Below are positions 16,480-26,705 of a stretch of 64,000 nt of DNA, one piece after another. The stretch is from NCBI RefSeq assembly GCF_036826855.1, contig NZ_CP104578.1, positions 6,878,501 to 6,942,500 of the forward strand, written 5' to 3'. Source of the stretch: Streptomyces sp. SJL17-4. GTDB lineage: Bacteria; Actinomycetota; Actinomycetes; Streptomycetales; Streptomycetaceae. A program made the translations under genes and the position numbers. Position 1 is the first letter of the stretch. Every line of letters starts with the position of its first letter. The notes under the pieces were generated by a model, which saw only the letters and a list, made by a program, of their open reading frames with translations, searched no databases and was not told the origin of the DNA.

Positions 16480-16521
16480 AAGGGCTCCTTCACGGGGCTG
16501 AGCTCACGAGGTACACCGGCA

Positions 16522-17424
16522 CTACGGCGCCGGCGGGGCCAGGTCCATTCTGCCCTGCCCCGAATCGCCCGACTCCGGCGGGCGCACGGAAACGATCTTC
16601 AGCGGATAGACCGGGGGAGTCCCCCCGAACTCCGGACAGACCGCCTGATGATCACACCAGCCGCACAGCTTCGTCGGCCGCGGCCGCCAGTCACCCGTCT
16701 CCGTCGCCAGCCGGATCGCGTCCCACAGCGCCAGCAGCCTCCGCTCGACCCGCAGCAGATCCGCCTCCACCGGGTCGTACGTCAGCACCTCCCCGCTGCC
16801 CAGATAGACCAGCTGCAGCCGCCGCGGGATCACCTGCCGCAGCCGCCACACCACCAGCGCGTAGAACGTCATCTGGAACAGCGCACCGTCCCGGTACTCG
16901 GGCCGCGGCGCCTTGCCCGTCTTGTAGTCCACGATCCGCACGTCGCCCGAGGGCGCCACATCGATCCGGTCGATCACCCCGCGCAGCCGCAGCCCCGAAT
17001 CCAGCTCCGTCTCCACGAACAGCTCCCGCTCGGCAGGCTCCAGACGCGTCGGATCCTCCAGCGTGAACCACCGCTCGACCAGCCGCTCCGCCTCACCCAG
17101 CCAGCCCGCGAGCCGCTCGCCCTCCGGATCCTCCGCGAACAGTTCGCCCAGCTCCGGCTTCGACTCCAGGAGCCGGTCCCACTGCCCCGGAACCATCGCC
17201 CGCGCCCGCGGAGCCGTCCGCTCCACCGCCGGATCGTCGAAGAGCCGCTCCAGCACCGCGTGCACGAGCGTCCCCCGCGTCGCCGCCTCGCTCGGCTTCT
17301 CCGGCAGCCGGTCGATCACCCGGAACCGGTACAGCAGCGGACACTGCATGAAATCGCTCGCCCGCGACGGCGACAACGACATGGGCGCCCGGGGCTCCGC
17401 CGGCACCTGCTCGCTCGTACTCAT
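16522..17424 (-). CDS. RecB-type PD-(D/E)XK nuclease with Fe-S cysteines
   Basis: A 300-residue stand-alone nuclease domain of the RecB/Cas4-like (PF12705) group. The active site is seen in GVIDRIDV...RIVDYKTGK (Asp and Asp-x-Lys), with the QxxxY motif as QMTFY. Four cysteines that could bind a 4Fe-4S cluster are arranged as in AddB: one near the N-terminus (MQCPLLYRF) and three at the end (LCGWCDHQAVCPEF). It may process DNA ends, but no helicase gene is adjacent. A TAGGGT box lies seven bases before the ATG and there is no Shine-Dalgarno, so the mRNA is probably leaderless. It is divergent from the M50 protease gene. Confidence 0.85.
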   Translation of the reverse strand: MSTSEQVPAEPRAPMSLSPSRASDFMQCPLLYRFRVIDRLPEKPSEAATRGTLVHAVLERLFDDPAVERTAPRARAMVPGQWDRLLESKPELGELFAEDPEGERLAGWLGEAERLVERWFTLEDPTRLEPAERELFVETELDSGLRLRGVIDRIDVAPSGDVRIVDYKTGKAPRPEYRDGALFQMTFYALVVWRLRQVIPRRLQLVYLGSGEVLTYDPVEADLLRVERRLLALWDAIRLATETGDWRPRPTKLCGWCDHQAVCPEFGGTPPVYPLKIVSVRPPESGDSGQGRMDLAPPAP

Positions 17425-17431
17425 GACGAAG

Positions 17432-17437
17432 ACCCTA
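17432..17437 (-). promoter_or_regulatory. -10 box of a leaderless transcript (RecB-type nuclease)
   Basis: TAGGGT on the minus strand ends seven bases before the ATG at 17424. This places transcription start at or next to the A of the start codon. Confidence 0.5.
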
Positions 17438-17547
17438 CGACCCGCCACCGACAGCGAGCGGAATACCATCGACCTGGGACCGCGTCGCACTGCATGATCG
17501 AACCGTGACACACCGACGTGGGTCACCCTCCGCGACGAAAGGAACCC

Positions 17548-18738
17548 GTGAACCAGGACGAGCCCAAGCCGCAGCGGACCGAGGAGCCCGGCGGCGGGAT
17601 CCTCATGGGCCGCCCCTTCGGCGTGCCCGTCTACGTCGCCCCCAGCTGGTTCCTCGTCGCCGCCCTCATCACCTGGGTCTTCGGCGACCAGATCGAGCGC
17701 GTCCTGCCCGAACTCGGCGCCGCCCGCTACCTCGTCTCCCTCTTCTTCGCCGTCGCCTTCTACGCCTCCGTACTCGTCCACGAACTGGCGCACACCATCG
17801 CCGCGCTCCGCTTCAAACTCCCGGTGCGCCGCATCCAGCTCCAGTTCTTCGGCGGCGTCTCCGAGATCGAGAAGGAGACCGAGACCCCCGGCCGCGAATT
17901 CGTCCTCGCCTTCGTCGGCCCCCTCCTCTCCCTCGTCCTCGCCGGCGTGTTCTATCTCTCGATGTACGCCGTCGAGCCCGGCACCGTCCCCGGCGTCCTC
18001 CTCGCCGGCCTGATGATCTCCAACCTGATCGTCGCGATCTTCAACCTGCTCCCCGGGCTCCCCCTCGACGGCGGCCGCATGCTCCGCGCCATCGTCTGGA
18101 AGATCACCGGCAAGCCCATGAGCGGCACCATCGCCGCCGCCTGGGTCGGCCGCGCCCTCGCCGTCCTCGTCCTCGTCGGACTGCCCCTGCTCACCCGCAC
18201 CGGCCTCCTCGGCAACTCCACCGACGAGATCAGCGGCCTCGACACCGTCACCGACGCCCTGCTCGCCGCGATCCTCGCCGCCATCATCTGGACCGGCGCC
18301 GGCAACAGCCTCCGCATGGCCCGGCTCCGCGAACACCTCCCCGAGCTCCGCGCCCGCAGCCTCACCCGCCGCGCCATCCCCGTCGAACCCGCCACCCCCC
18401 TCTCCGAAGCCCTCCGCCGCGCCAACGAGGCGGGCGCCCGCGCCCTCGTCGCCGTCGACGGGAACGGCGAACCCACCGGCATCGTCCGCGAGACCGCCAT
18501 CGCCGCCGTCCCCGAACACCGCCGCCCCTGGGTCGCCGTCAGCACCCTCGTCCAGGACCTCACCGACGGCATGCGCGTCCCCGCCGAACTCACCGGCCAG
18601 CCCCTCCTCGACCACCTCCGCGCCAGCCCGGCCACCGAGTACCTCGTCGTCGAGGAGACCGGCGAGATCTACGGAGTCCTCTCCACCACCGACGTCGAGC
18701 GCGCCTTCGTCCAGGCCATGGCACGACCCTCCTCGTAG
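17548..18738 (+). CDS. Site-2 protease family (M50) membrane metalloprotease with CBS pair
   Basis: A 396-residue integral membrane zinc protease. The zinc motif HELAH is in SVLVHELAHTIAAL (~residues 83-96), and the third ligand lies in NLLPGLPLDGGRML (~168-181). About six hydrophobic segments fill residues 25-265. Two CBS motifs follow (residues ~280-395), with ALVAVDGNGEPTGIV and EYLVVEETGEIYGVLSTTDV, which suggests adenine-nucleotide control. The GTG start has GAAAGGA upstream. The actinobacterial order nuclease-M50-TrmI-ARC is conserved, but the natural substrate is not known. Confidence 0.92.
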   Translation: MNQDEPKPQRTEEPGGGILMGRPFGVPVYVAPSWFLVAALITWVFGDQIERVLPELGAARYLVSLFFAVAFYASVLVHELAHTIAALRFKLPVRRIQLQFFGGVSEIEKETETPGREFVLAFVGPLLSLVLAGVFYLSMYAVEPGTVPGVLLAGLMISNLIVAIFNLLPGLPLDGGRMLRAIVWKITGKPMSGTIAAAWVGRALAVLVLVGLPLLTRTGLLGNSTDEISGLDTVTDALLAAILAAIIWTGAGNSLRMARLREHLPELRARSLTRRAIPVEPATPLSEALRRANEAGARALVAVDGNGEPTGIVRETAIAAVPEHRRPWVAVSTLVQDLTDGMRVPAELTGQPLLDHLRASPATEYLVVEETGEIYGVLSTTDVERAFVQAMARPSS

Positions 18739-18744
18739 TCCTTG

Positions 18745-18750
18745 TACTCT
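18745..18750 (+). promoter_or_regulatory. -10 box of a leaderless transcript (trmI)
   Basis: TACTCT lies six bases before the ATG at 18757. No purine-rich ribosome-binding site precedes the start. Confidence 0.55.
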
Positions 18751-18756
18751 GGTCAC

Positions 18757-19644
18757 ATGTCCGAACCGACCGGTGCCGCCCGCCGACGCGGGCCCTTCAA
18801 GGTCGGGGACCAGGTTCAGCTGACCGACCCCAAGGGCCGTCACTACACGTTCACGCTCGAAGAGGGAAAGAACTTCCACACCCACAAGGGTTCTTTCCCG
18901 CACGACGAACTGATCGGCGCCCCCGAGGGCAGCGTTGTCCGCACCACCGGAAACGTCGCCTACCTCGCGCTGCGCCCCCTGCTCCCCGACTACGTCCTGT
19001 CCATGCCCCGCGGCGCCGCCGTGGTCTACCCCAAGGACGCGGGGCAGATCCTGGCCTTCGCCGACATCTTCCCCGGCGCCCGCGTCGTGGAAGCGGGAGT
19101 GGGCTCGGGCTCGCTGAGCAGCTTCCTCCTGCGCGCCATCGGAGACAGCGGCATGCTGCACTCCTACGAGCGCCGCGAGGACTTCGCCGAGATCGCGAAG
19201 GGCAACGTCGAACGCTACTTCGGCGGCCCCCACCCCGCGTGGCAGCTGACCGTCGGCGACCTCCAGGACAACCTGTCCGACACCGACGTCGACCGCGTCA
19301 TCCTGGACATGCTCGCCCCCTGGGAGTGCCTGGAGGCCGTCTCCAAGGCGCTCGTCCCCGGCGGCATCCTCTGCTGCTACGTGGCGACCACCACCCAGCT
19401 CGCCCGCACCGTGGAATCCATCCGCGAGTTCGGCTGCTACGCCGAGCCGCAGCCCTGGGAGTCCATGATCCGCAACTGGCACGTCGAGGGCCTCGCCGTC
19501 CGCCCCGATCACCGCATGATCGGCCACACCGGCTTCCTCGTCACCGCCCGCCGCCTCGCGGACGGCGTCGAGCCCCCGATGCGCCGCCGCCGCCCCGCCA
19601 AGGGCGCCTACGGCGAGGACTACGAAGGCCCCAACAAGGGCTGA
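18757..19644 (+). CDS. trmI: tRNA (adenine-58-N1)-methyltransferase
   Basis: It methylates A58 in the T-loop of tRNAs with S-adenosylmethionine. The 295-residue protein has the small N-terminal beta domain (residues ~15-85, with YTFTLEEGKNFHTHKG) and a Rossmann methyltransferase domain starting at VVEAGVGSGSLSSFLLRA (motif I; core EAGVGSGSLS). The catalytic-loop region is VILDMLAPWECLEAV, and the end has FLVTARRLADG. It closely resembles the structurally known mycobacterial Rv2118c tetramer. It starts 18 bp after the M50 gene, but appears to have its own leaderless promoter. Confidence 0.93.
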   Translation: MSEPTGAARRRGPFKVGDQVQLTDPKGRHYTFTLEEGKNFHTHKGSFPHDELIGAPEGSVVRTTGNVAYLALRPLLPDYVLSMPRGAAVVYPKDAGQILAFADIFPGARVVEAGVGSGSLSSFLLRAIGDSGMLHSYERREDFAEIAKGNVERYFGGPHPAWQLTVGDLQDNLSDTDVDRVILDMLAPWECLEAVSKALVPGGILCCYVATTTQLARTVESIREFGCYAEPQPWESMIRNWHVEGLAVRPDHRMIGHTGFLVTARRLADGVEPPMRRRRPAKGAYGEDYEGPNKG

Positions 19645-19660
19645 CGTCCCGACACCCACG

Positions 19661-19712
19661 GTGCGCCGCCGTCGAGTTCCCCGCCACGCGAGGGAACTCG
19701 ACGGCGGCGCAC
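19661..19712. terminator. Long perfect hairpin after trmI
   Basis: A 21-bp perfect inverted repeat (19661-19681 and 19692-19712) with a 10-nt loop; the arms begin GTGCGCCGCCGTCGAG and end with the mirror CTCGACGGCGGCGCAC. It lies 16 bp after the trmI stop codon. Confidence 0.8.
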
Positions 19713-19840
19713 CCATGTTCGGCGGGCGCCCCGGCGGCCCACCGGCCTCCCCCGAGGCCGACCCCGACTGTTCCGTCCCCCTGTGACGTGTGGCACGATG
19801 CCGGAAACCCGCCGCACCACCCCCACAGGAGACGTCTCGC

Positions 19841-20419
19841 GTGCAGCCCTCCGCCGCCCCGGACCTCGCGGACCTCGCACACACCCACGCCCGGCCGGCC
19901 CACTGGCTCGCCACCGCCACCGCGACCGCCGCGGTCGTCGCCCTCGCGGGCCTGCTCCAGCCCGGCCCCGCCGGAGCCACCGCGACCCCGGCCGCGGCAC
20001 CGCTCCCCGCCCCGGCTCCCGAGGCCGCGGGCGCCGCCTACCCCCTGGACTGCGGGGGAGCGCCGCACAAGGTCGCCCAGCGGGCCTCCGGAGACCTCGA
20101 CGGAGACGGGAACCCCGAGACCGTTGCGGTCGTGCACTGCGAAGCGGGCTCCGGCACGCCGCCGAGCGGCGTCTACGTCCTCACCCGGGGCAAGCAGGCC
20201 GACGCACCCGCGCGCGTGGTGGCCACCCTCGTCGCACCCGAGCTCCTCAAGAGCGTCACCGACTTCTCCGTACGCGACGGAGCGGTGCACGCCACCCTGC
20301 TCGGCTACTCGTCCCCCGACGTCCCCAGCTGCTGCCCCGACGAGAAGGAGCAGGTCAGCTGGCGCTGGAAGGGCGGCGCCTTCGTACGCACCGGCCAGGC
20401 CGAAGCGCGCGGCGCCTGA
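19841..20419 (+). CDS. Exported hypothetical protein with a DxDxDG-like motif
   Basis: I do not recognise this family. The GTG at 19841 has AGGAG nine bases upstream and gives 192 residues. A hydrophobic segment at about residues 24-44 (WLATATATAAVVALAGLL) follows a short N-terminal tail, so it is either a signal sequence or a membrane anchor. An Ala/Pro-rich linker comes next, then a compact domain with SGDLDGDGNPETVAVV, which resembles the calcium-binding loops of FG-GAP/VCBS repeats. Four cysteines (LDCGG, VVHCE, SCCPD) could form disulphides outside the cell. It is convergent with the ferredoxin gene, only four bases away. Confidence 0.7.
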   Translation: MQPSAAPDLADLAHTHARPAHWLATATATAAVVALAGLLQPGPAGATATPAAAPLPAPAPEAAGAAYPLDCGGAPHKVAQRASGDLDGDGNPETVAVVHCEAGSGTPPSGVYVLTRGKQADAPARVVATLVAPELLKSVTDFSVRDGAVHATLLGYSSPDVPSCCPDEKEQVSWRWKGGAFVRTGQAEARGA

Positions 20420-20423
20420 CCCG

Positions 20424-20735
20424 TCACTCCGCGTCGGGGCCGTACACCTCGACCTTGTCCGTGACCCGGCGCACATGGATGCAGTCGCCCGGGCACTCCT
20501 TCGCGGAGTCCACCACGTCCTGGAGCAGCGTCAGCGGGACCGGCGTCGTGGCACCGGTGTCCTGGAGCAGCTCGTCGTCGGCGCTCTTCACATAAGCGAG
20601 CCCGTCGATGTCCAGCTCGAAGACCTCGGGAGCGTACTGCGCGCAGATCCCGTCCCCGGTGCACAGGTCCTGGTCGATCCAGACCTCCAGCGCCTCTGCG
20701 GCGCCCGTGGACGGAGCCTCGTGCTGCACGGTCAT
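20424..20735 (-). CDS. 3Fe-4S-type ferredoxin
   Basis: A 103-residue small acidic ferredoxin. The cluster ligands are in LCTGDGICAQYAPEVFEL (Cys-x5-Cys) and AKECPGDCIHV (the Cys before Pro), the usual pattern of Streptomyces 3Fe-4S ferredoxins that feed P450s. The short N-terminal extension (TVQHEAPSTGAAEALEVW) is not typical of P450 partners. The ATG at 20735 has AGGAG upstream. The gene is divergent from arc, with a 275-bp shared promoter region. In Streptomyces a ferredoxin gene sits here regularly, but a link to the proteasome is not established. Confidence 0.88.
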   Translation of the reverse strand: MTVQHEAPSTGAAEALEVWIDQDLCTGDGICAQYAPEVFELDIDGLAYVKSADDELLQDTGATTPVPLTLLQDVVDSAKECPGDCIHVRRVTDKVEVYGPDAE

Positions 20736-20966
20736 ATCTCCTGCCGTTTCTGCTTCTCGTGTCGCTGCTCGCGGGGAGGCGTGTCGCTTCTCGCGGGTAA
20801 GTCGGGCCACCTCTGACGGGTGTTGACCCATGACGACGATACAACCGCCCGCTTTCAAGCCGCGAAGGGTGGGTATTCCCCTGTCGACAGGGGAAGCGCA
20901 AGGGTGAAGATCGGACACACCTCGGAGTCTTTTTGATCTAGGGGTTTCAATCACCACCCACGCAGG

Positions 20967-20972
20967 TAGGGT
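20967..20972 (+). promoter_or_regulatory. Possible -10 box of arc
   Basis: TAGGGT lies 38 bp before the GTG start of arc and fits the TANNNT pattern. No good -35 box is seen at the usual distance. Confidence 0.35.
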
Positions 20973-21010
20973 CAGGAAGCGTCCAGCTCCCCTTGGAGGA
21001 GGTGAGGACC

Positions 21011-22777
21011 GTGGCAGCCCACGACGACGACATCAACCGCGGCATCCGGCCGGGGCGGGGGTCTGAAGACCCCGCCGGTCAGGTTGCCTATCTCGAGCAG
21101 GAAATCGCCGTCCTGCGCCGCAAGCTCGCCGACTCTCCGCGACACACGAGGATTCTCGAAGAGCGGATCGTCGAGCTGCAGACCAGCCTGGCCGGCGTGT
21201 CCGCGCAGAACGAACGACTGGCGAACACGCTCCGTGAGGCCCGCGACCAGATCGTGGCCCTCAAGGAGGAAGTCGACCGGCTCGCGCAGCCGCCGGCCGG
21301 CTTCGGTGTCTTCCTGCAGGCCAACGAGGACGGTACGTGCGACATCTTCACCGGGGGCCGCAAGCTCCGGGTGAACGTCAGCCCGAGCATCGAGCTCGAA
21401 GAGCTCAAGCGCGGCCAGGAAGTCATGCTCAACGAAGCGCTCAACGTGGTCGAGGCCATGGAGTTCGAGCGCGCCGGGGACATCGTCACCCTCAAGGAGA
21501 TCCTCGAGGACGGCGAGCGCGCCCTGGTGGTCGGGCACACCGACGAGGAGCGGGTGGTGAGGCTCGCCGAGCCTCTGCTGGACGTCACCATCCGCGCCGG
21601 CGACGCCCTGCTGCTCGACTCCAGGTCCGGCTACGTGTACGAGGTGGTCCCCAAGAGCGAGGTCGAAGAGCTCGTTCTGGAAGAGGTCCCGGACGTCGAC
21701 TACACCAAGATCGGCGGCCTGGGCAACCAGATCGAGCTGATCCGGGACGCGGTCGAGCTCCCCTACCTCTACCCGGACCTCTTCAAGGAGCACGAACTGC
21801 GGCCGCCCAAGGGCATCCTGCTCTACGGCCCGCCCGGCTGCGGCAAGACGCTGATCGCGAAGGCCGTGGCCAACTCCCTGGCCAAGAAGGTCGCCGAGGT
21901 GACCGGACAGCCCGCGGGGAAGTCCTACTTCCTCAACATCAAGGGCCCCGAACTCCTCAACAAGTACGTCGGTGAGACCGAGCGGCACATCCGCCTCGTC
22001 TTCCAGCGTGCCCGGGAGAAGGCGAGCGAGGGCACCCCCGTCATCGTCTTCTTCGACGAGATGGAATCCCTCTTCCGCACCCGCGGCTCCGGTGTCAGCT
22101 CGGACGTGGAGAACACCATCGTCCCCCAGCTGCTCGCCGAGATCGACGGTGTGGAGGGCCTGGAGAACGTCATCGTCATCGGCGCCTCCAACCGCGAGGA
22201 CATGATCGACCCCGCGATCCTGCGACCCGGCCGGCTCGACGTCAAGATCAAGATCGAGCGCCCGGACGCCGAGGCCGCGAAGGACATCTTCGCGAAGTAC
22301 CTCACCGCCACCCTGCCGCTCCACTCGGACGACATCTCCGAGCACAGTGGCTCCAAGGCCGCCGCCGCCCACGGAATGATCCAGTCCGTGGTCGAGCAGA
22401 TGTACGCCGAATCCGAGGAGAACCGCTTCCTCGAAGTCACGTACGCCAACGGCGACAAGGAAGTCCTCTACTTCAAGGACTTCAACTCCGGCGCGATGAT
22501 CCAGAACATCGTCGACCGGGCCAAGAAGATGGCCATCAAGGCCTTCCTCGACCACAACCAGAAGGGCATCCGGGTCTCCCACCTCCTCCAGGCGTGCGTG
22601 GACGAGTTCAAGGAGAACGAGGACCTGCCCAACACCACCAACCCCGACGACTGGGCCCGAATCTCCGGGAAGAAGGGCGAGCGGATCGTGTTCATCCGCA
22701 CCCTCGTCACCGGAAAGCAGGGCGCGGACACCGGGCGCTCCATCGACACGGTGGCCAATACCGGTCAGTACCTGTAA
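21011..22777 (+). CDS. arc: Proteasome-associated AAA+ ATPase ARC/Mpa
   Basis: The hexameric ATPase that captures pupylated proteins, unfolds them and feeds them into the 20S proteasome. N-terminal coiled coil (~residues 15-90) that binds Pup, two OB folds (~95-235), then the AAA domain: Walker A GPPGCGKT (~274-281), Walker [11 protein letters not shown] (~344-353) and the arginine-finger region [11 protein letters not shown]. The C-terminal GQYL is the docking motif that opens the 20S gate. The GTG at 21011 is preceded by GGAGGAGG; the size (588 residues) is standard. A 12-bp terminator hairpin follows, separating it from dop. Confidence 0.98.
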   Translation: MAAHDDDINRGIRPGRGSEDPAGQVAYLEQEIAVLRRKLADSPRHTRILEERIVELQTSLAGVSAQNERLANTLREARDQIVALKEEVDRLAQPPAGFGVFLQANEDGTCDIFTGGRKLRVNVSPSIELEELKRGQEVMLNEALNVVEAMEFERAGDIVTLKEILEDGERALVVGHTDEERVVRLAEPLLDVTIRAGDALLLDSRSGYVYEVVPKSEVEELVLEEVPDVDYTKIGGLGNQIELIRDAVELPYLYPDLFKEHELRPPKGILLYGPPGCGKTLIAKAVANSLAKKVAEVTGQPAGKSYFLNIKGPELLNKYVGETERHIRLVFQRAREKASEGTPVIVFFDEMESLFRTRGSGVSSDVENTIVPQLLAEIDGVEGLENVIVIGASNREDMIDPAILRPGRLDVKIKIERPDAEAAKDIFAKYLTATLPLHSDDISEHSGSKAAAAHGMIQSVVEQMYAESEENRFLEVTYANGDKEVLYFKDFNSGAMIQNIVDRAKKMAIKAFLDHNQKGIRVSHLLQACVDEFKENEDLPNTTNPDDWARISGKKGERIVFIRTLVTGKQGADTGRSIDTVANTGQYL

Positions 22778-22786
22778 AACGCCCAC

Positions 22787-22823
22787 CGGCTGCGGATGTC
22801 CGGAAACCGGGCATCCGCAGCCG
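22787..22823 (+). terminator. arc terminator
   Basis: CGGCTGCGGATG (22787-22798) and CATCCGCAGCCG (22812-22823) form a perfect 12-bp stem, 10 bp after the arc stop codon. Confidence 0.75.
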
Positions 22824-22958
22824 ACGCATTCCATCCAGCATTTCCCCCGGCATCACAGGGAAATACGCAACTGATCTCCCCACCAGCGCGGAGCCGCTCT
22901 AGGCTCATCGGTACCGCCGAGTCGCGCACAGTGAGCGCCGCCGGGCAAGGAGGGCCGC

Positions 22959-24470
22959 ATGACCGTACGGCGAGTAATGGGCATCGAGACGGAGTACGGG
23001 ATCTCCGTCCCGGGACACCCGAACGCCAATGCCATGCTCACCTCGTCCCAGATCGTCAACGCCTACGCGGCGGCGATGCACCGGGCGCGCCGCGCCCGCT
23101 GGGACTTCGAGGAGGAGAACCCGCTGCGGGACGCCCGCGGCTTCGACCTCGCCCGCGAGGCCGCCGACTCCAGCCAGCTCACCGACGAGGACATCGGCCT
23201 GGCCAACGTGATCCTCACCAACGGGGCACGCCTCTACGTGGACCACGCCCACCCCGAGTACAGCTCGCCCGAGGTCACCAACCCGCTCGACGCCGTCCTC
23301 TGGGACAAGGCCGGCGAGCGGATCATGGCGGAGGCCGCCGAGCGCGCCGCCCAGCTCCCCGGGGCCCAGCCGATCCACCTCTACAAGAACAACACCGACA
23401 ACAAGGGCGCCTCCTACGGCACGCACGAGAACTACCTGATGAAGCGGGAGACCCCCTTCTCGGACATCGTGCGCCACCTCACCCCCTTCTTCGTCTCCCG
23501 CCAGGTCGTGACCGGCGCGGGACGGGTCGGCATCGGCCAGGACGGCCGGAAGAACGGCTTCCAGATCAGCCAGCGCGCCGACTACTTCGAGGTCGAGGTC
23601 GGTCTGGAGACCACCCTCAAGCGGCCCATCATCAACACCCGGGACGAGCCGCACGCCGACGCCGAGAGGTACCGCCGCCTGCACGTGATCATCGGCGACG
23701 CGAACCTCTCGGAGATCTCCACCTACCTCAAACTGGGCACCACCGCCCTGGTCCTCTCCATGATCGAGGACGGGTTCATCACCGTCGACCTCGCCGTCGA
23801 CCAGCCGGTGCGCACCCTCCACCAGGTCTCGCACGACCCGACCCTCCAGTACCTGGTCACGCTCCGCAGCGGCCGGACACTCACCGCGGTGCAGCTTCAG
23901 ATGGAGTACTTCGAGCTGGCCAGGAAGTACGTGGAGGAGCGGTACGGGGCGGACGCCGACGAGCAGACCAAGGACGTCCTGATCCGCTGGGAGGACACGC
24001 TCAACCGGCTCGAGAACGACCCCATGAGCCTGGCCGGCGAGCTCGACTGGATCGCCAAGCGGGAGCTCATGGAGGGCTACCGGCGCCGGGACAAACTGGA
24101 CTGGGACGCGGCCCGGCTGCACCTGGTGGACCTCCAGTACGCGGACGTACGCCCCGAGAAGGGCCTCTACAACCGTCTGGCGGCCCGCGGGCGCATGAAG
24201 CGGCTTCTGGACGAGACCGAGGTGGAGCGGGCCGAGACGGCGCCTCCGGAGGACACCAGGGCCTATTTCCGGGGCCGGTGCCTGGAGCAGTACGCCGACG
24301 ACGTCGCGGCGGCCTCCTGGGACTCGGTGATCTTCGACCTGCCCGGCCGGGACTCGCTCCAGCGCGTGCCCACCCTGGAGCCGCTGCGGGGCACCAAAGC
24401 CCACGTGAAGTCGCTCCTGGACCGCTGCAGGACCGCCGAGGAACTGGTGCGGGTCCTGTCCGGCGGCTGA
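22959..24470 (+). CDS. dop: Deamidase/depupylase of Pup
   Basis: It deamidates the C-terminal Gln of Pup to Glu and also removes Pup from substrates. It belongs to the glutamine-synthetase-like carboxylate-amine ligase fold. The Mg-binding Glu pair is in GIETEYG (residues 8-14), and the key Asp is Asp95 in [35 protein letters not shown] is shared nearly letter for letter with pafA, its paralogue. The loop after ENP and the length of 503 residues separate Dop from PafA (453). The ATG follows AAGGAGG. It sits directly before pup, whose product it activates. Confidence 0.97.
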   Translation: MTVRRVMGIETEYGISVPGHPNANAMLTSSQIVNAYAAAMHRARRARWDFEEENPLRDARGFDLAREAADSSQLTDEDIGLANVILTNGARLYVDHAHPEYSSPEVTNPLDAVLWDKAGERIMAEAAERAAQLPGAQPIHLYKNNTDNKGASYGTHENYLMKRETPFSDIVRHLTPFFVSRQVVTGAGRVGIGQDGRKNGFQISQRADYFEVEVGLETTLKRPIINTRDEPHADAERYRRLHVIIGDANLSEISTYLKLGTTALVLSMIEDGFITVDLAVDQPVRTLHQVSHDPTLQYLVTLRSGRTLTAVQLQMEYFELARKYVEERYGADADEQTKDVLIRWEDTLNRLENDPMSLAGELDWIAKRELMEGYRRRDKLDWDAARLHLVDLQYADVRPEKGLYNRLAARGRMKRLLDETEVERAETAPPEDTRAYFRGRCLEQYADDVAAASWDSVIFDLPGRDSLQRVPTLEPLRGTKAHVKSLLDRCRTAEELVRVLSGG

Positions 24471-24629
24471 TCGGAGCCCCGACAGGGGCCTGAAATACCC
24501 CGGCACTGGGAATCATGGAAGCAGTGCCCGGGCGTTGTCGAAACTGCGGGGCCGAAGTCGGACCCGCCCTATAGGGTCTGATCTTGTACGGACTCAACCG
24601 AGCGGGCCGATTCGAGCGGGGTGAGGGAT

Positions 24630-24842
24630 ATGGCGACCAAGGACACCGGCGGCGGACAGCAGAAGGCGACGCGATCCACGGAGGAGGTCGAGGAGACCAC
24701 CACGGAGGCGAGCTCCGACCTCCAGGAGCGCCAGGAGAAGCTGAGCGACGACGTGGACTCCGTCCTGGACGAGATCGACGACGTGCTCGAGGAAAATGCT
24801 GAGGACTTCGTTCGGTCATTTGTGCAAAAGGGCGGCCAGTAG
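24630..24842 (+). CDS. pup: Prokaryotic ubiquitin-like protein Pup
   Basis: A 70-residue acidic, disordered modifier. The end, [11 protein letters not shown], carries the C-terminal Gly-Gly-Gln, so Dop must deamidate the last residue before PafA can attach it to lysines. The segment [23 protein letters not shown] is the amphipathic region that becomes helical on ARC binding (core [13 protein letters not shown]). I chose the ATG at 24630 because GGTGAGGG precedes it; an ATG at 24621 is in frame but weaker. It lies between dop and prcB. Confidence 0.97.
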   Translation: MATKDTGGGQQKATRSTEEVEETTTEASSDLQERQEKLSDDVDSVLDEIDDVLEENAEDFVRSFVQKGGQ

Positions 24843-25002
24843 CCGCACGGCGCGTCTGTCGTCCCCGTCCCCGGAGCCCCGGCGAAAGCCGTGGGCCCGG
24901 GGACGGATGACAAGCGGTGGCACGGGTAAGGTCCGTGCACAGCAAGCAAGATCGGCCGGCGCTTCCCACGGCGGGCCGACTCTCCCACCCGGAAGGAATC
25001 GC

Positions 25003-25842
25003 GTGGAAGCCAACCCTCGTAGCACCGGGCGTCTGCCGGCGGCCTTCCTGACGCCGGGCTCGTCCTCTTTCCTCGACTTCCTGGCGGACCACTCGCCGGA
25101 GATGCTGCCGGGCGGGCGGAAGCTGCCCGACGGGGTCGTCGAGGCCCCGCACGGGACGACCATCGTGGCGGCCACGTTCCCCGGCGGGGTCGTGCTCGCC
25201 GGTGACCGGCGGGCCACCATGGGCAACATGATCGCGCAGCGGGACATCGAGAAGGTCTTCCCTGCCGACGAGTACTCCGCCGTCGGCATCGCCGGCACCG
25301 CCGGTCTCGCCGTGGAGATGGTCAAGCTGTTCCAGCTGGAGCTGGAGCACTTCGAGAAGGTGGAGGGCGTCACGCTCTCCCTGGAGGGCAAGGCGAACCG
25401 CCTCTCCACCATGATCCGGGGCAACCTCGGCATGGCCATGCAGGGACTCGCCGTCGTGCCGCTCTTCGCGGGCTGGGACGAGGGCAAGGAGAAGGGCCGG
25501 ATCTTCTCCTACGACGTGACCGGCGGCCGCTCCGAGGAGCACGGGTACGCCGCCACCGGCTCCGGTTCGATCTTCGCGCGCGGCTCGATGAAGAAGCTCT
25601 ACCGTGCCGACCTGACCGAGCAGCAGGCCACCACGCTGGTCGTGCAGGCGCTCTACGACGCGGCGGACGACGACTCGGCGACCGGGGGTCCGGACATGGC
25701 GCGCCGGATCTTCCCGATCGTCACGGTCATCACGGACGAGGGCTACCGCAGGCTCACGGAGGACGAGTCCTCCGCGCTGGCCCGGTCGGTCACCGAGCGG
25801 CGCCTCGAGGAGCCCGACGGGCCCCGCGCCGCCCTGCTCTGA
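25003..25842 (+). CDS. prcB: 20S proteasome beta subunit
   Basis: The catalytic subunit of the core particle, a 279-residue precursor. The propeptide of 51 residues is removed at [12 protein letters not shown], leaving Thr52 as the N-terminal nucleophile. Later catalytic-fold residues are in [12 protein letters not shown] (Asp and Arg next to the active site), with Lys in DIEKVF, and [13 protein letters not shown] is typical. The GTG start follows GGAAGGAA. prcA starts 46 bp after its end, so the two subunits are made together. Confidence 0.97.
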   Translation: MEANPRSTGRLPAAFLTPGSSSFLDFLADHSPEMLPGGRKLPDGVVEAPHGTTIVAATFPGGVVLAGDRRATMGNMIAQRDIEKVFPADEYSAVGIAGTAGLAVEMVKLFQLELEHFEKVEGVTLSLEGKANRLSTMIRGNLGMAMQGLAVVPLFAGWDEGKEKGRIFSYDVTGGRSEEHGYAATGSGSIFARGSMKKLYRADLTEQQATTLVVQALYDAADDDSATGGPDMARRIFPIVTVITDEGYRRLTEDESSALARSVTERRLEEPDGPRAALL

Positions 25843-25888
25843 CCACTCGTCGCCCGACTGAAGCCCAGAAGAAAGGGACGGACCGCCG

Positions 25889-26641
25889 GTGTCCACTCCG
25901 TTCTACGTCTCACCCCAGCAGGCCATGGCCGACCGGGCGGAGTACGCCCGCAAGGGCATCGCCCGAGGCCGCAGTCTTGTCGTCCTCCAGTACACCGACG
26001 GGATCGTCTTCGTCGGTGAGAACCCGTCCCGCGCACTGCACAAGTTCAGCGAGATCTACGACCGGATCGGCTTCGCGGCCGCCGGCAAGTACAACGAGTA
26101 CGAGAACCTCCGCATCGGCGGTGTGCGCTACGCCGACCTGCGGGGCTACACCTACGACCGGGACGACGTCACCGCGCGCGGCCTGGCCAACGTCTACGCC
26201 CAGACGCTCGGCACGATCTTCTCCAGCGCGGGGGAGAAGCCGTACGAGGTGGAGCTCGTCGTCGCCGAGGTCGGCACCGAGCCGTCGGGCGACCAGATCT
26301 ACCGGCTGCCGCACGACGGCTCGATCGTGGACGAGCACGGCTCGGTCGCGGTCGGCGGGAACGCCGAGCAGATCGGCTCCTTCCTGGACCAGCGGCACCG
26401 GGACGGCATGTCCCTGGCCGAGGCCCTGAGGCTGGCCGTGCAGGCGCTCTCGCGGGACACCAACGGCAGCGAGCGGGAGATCCCCGCGGAGCGCCTGGAG
26501 GTGGCGGTCCTGGACCGTACGCGGCCGCAGCAGCGCAAGTTCAAGCGGATCGTCGGCCGTCAGCTGTCACGCCTCCTGGAGGCGGACAACGCGGCGGTGA
26601 CGAAGACGGACGAGCCCTCGGACGAGGCTCCCGAGGAGTAG
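25889..26641 (+). CDS. prcA: 20S proteasome alpha subunit
   Basis: The non-catalytic ring subunit that gates the core and binds ARC. 250 residues. The gating N-terminus is [26 protein letters not shown] (key part [18 protein letters not shown]), and the conserved [16 protein letters not shown] follows. There is no Thr nucleophile and no propeptide, as expected. The C-terminus is an acidic tail ([10 protein letters not shown]). The GTG start has only a weak GGGACGG upstream; translation may partly depend on prcB. Confidence 0.97.
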   Translation: MSTPFYVSPQQAMADRAEYARKGIARGRSLVVLQYTDGIVFVGENPSRALHKFSEIYDRIGFAAAGKYNEYENLRIGGVRYADLRGYTYDRDDVTARGLANVYAQTLGTIFSSAGEKPYEVELVVAEVGTEPSGDQIYRLPHDGSIVDEHGSVAVGGNAEQIGSFLDQRHRDGMSLAEALRLAVQALSRDTNGSEREIPAERLEVAVLDRTRPQQRKFKRIVGRQLSRLLEADNAAVTKTDEPSDEAPEE

Positions 26642-26651
26642 TCGGCACGGC

Positions 26652-26694
26652 CCGGAGGGGCCCCGGTCCGCTTGCGCGGGCGGGGCCCCTCCGG
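26652..26694. terminator. Bidirectional terminator between prcA and the lacI-type gene
   Basis: CCGGAGGGGCCCCG (26652-26665) and CGGGGCCCCTCCGG (26681-26694) form a perfect 14-bp stem between two convergent genes. It ends the prcBA transcript, so pafA downstream has a separate promoter. Confidence 0.8.
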
Positions 26695-26705
26695 CGTGTC
26701 CGCCC

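Noticed and set aside
19661..19712. Insertion sequence or attachment-site end, because of the 21-bp perfect inverted repeat
   Set aside because: There is no transposase or target duplication. Position directly after a gene and the hairpin geometry fit a terminator.
20736..20957. A longer ferredoxin with a 74-residue N-terminal extension
   Set aside because: The extension has no similarity to ferredoxins, and AGGAG directly precedes the ATG at 20735.
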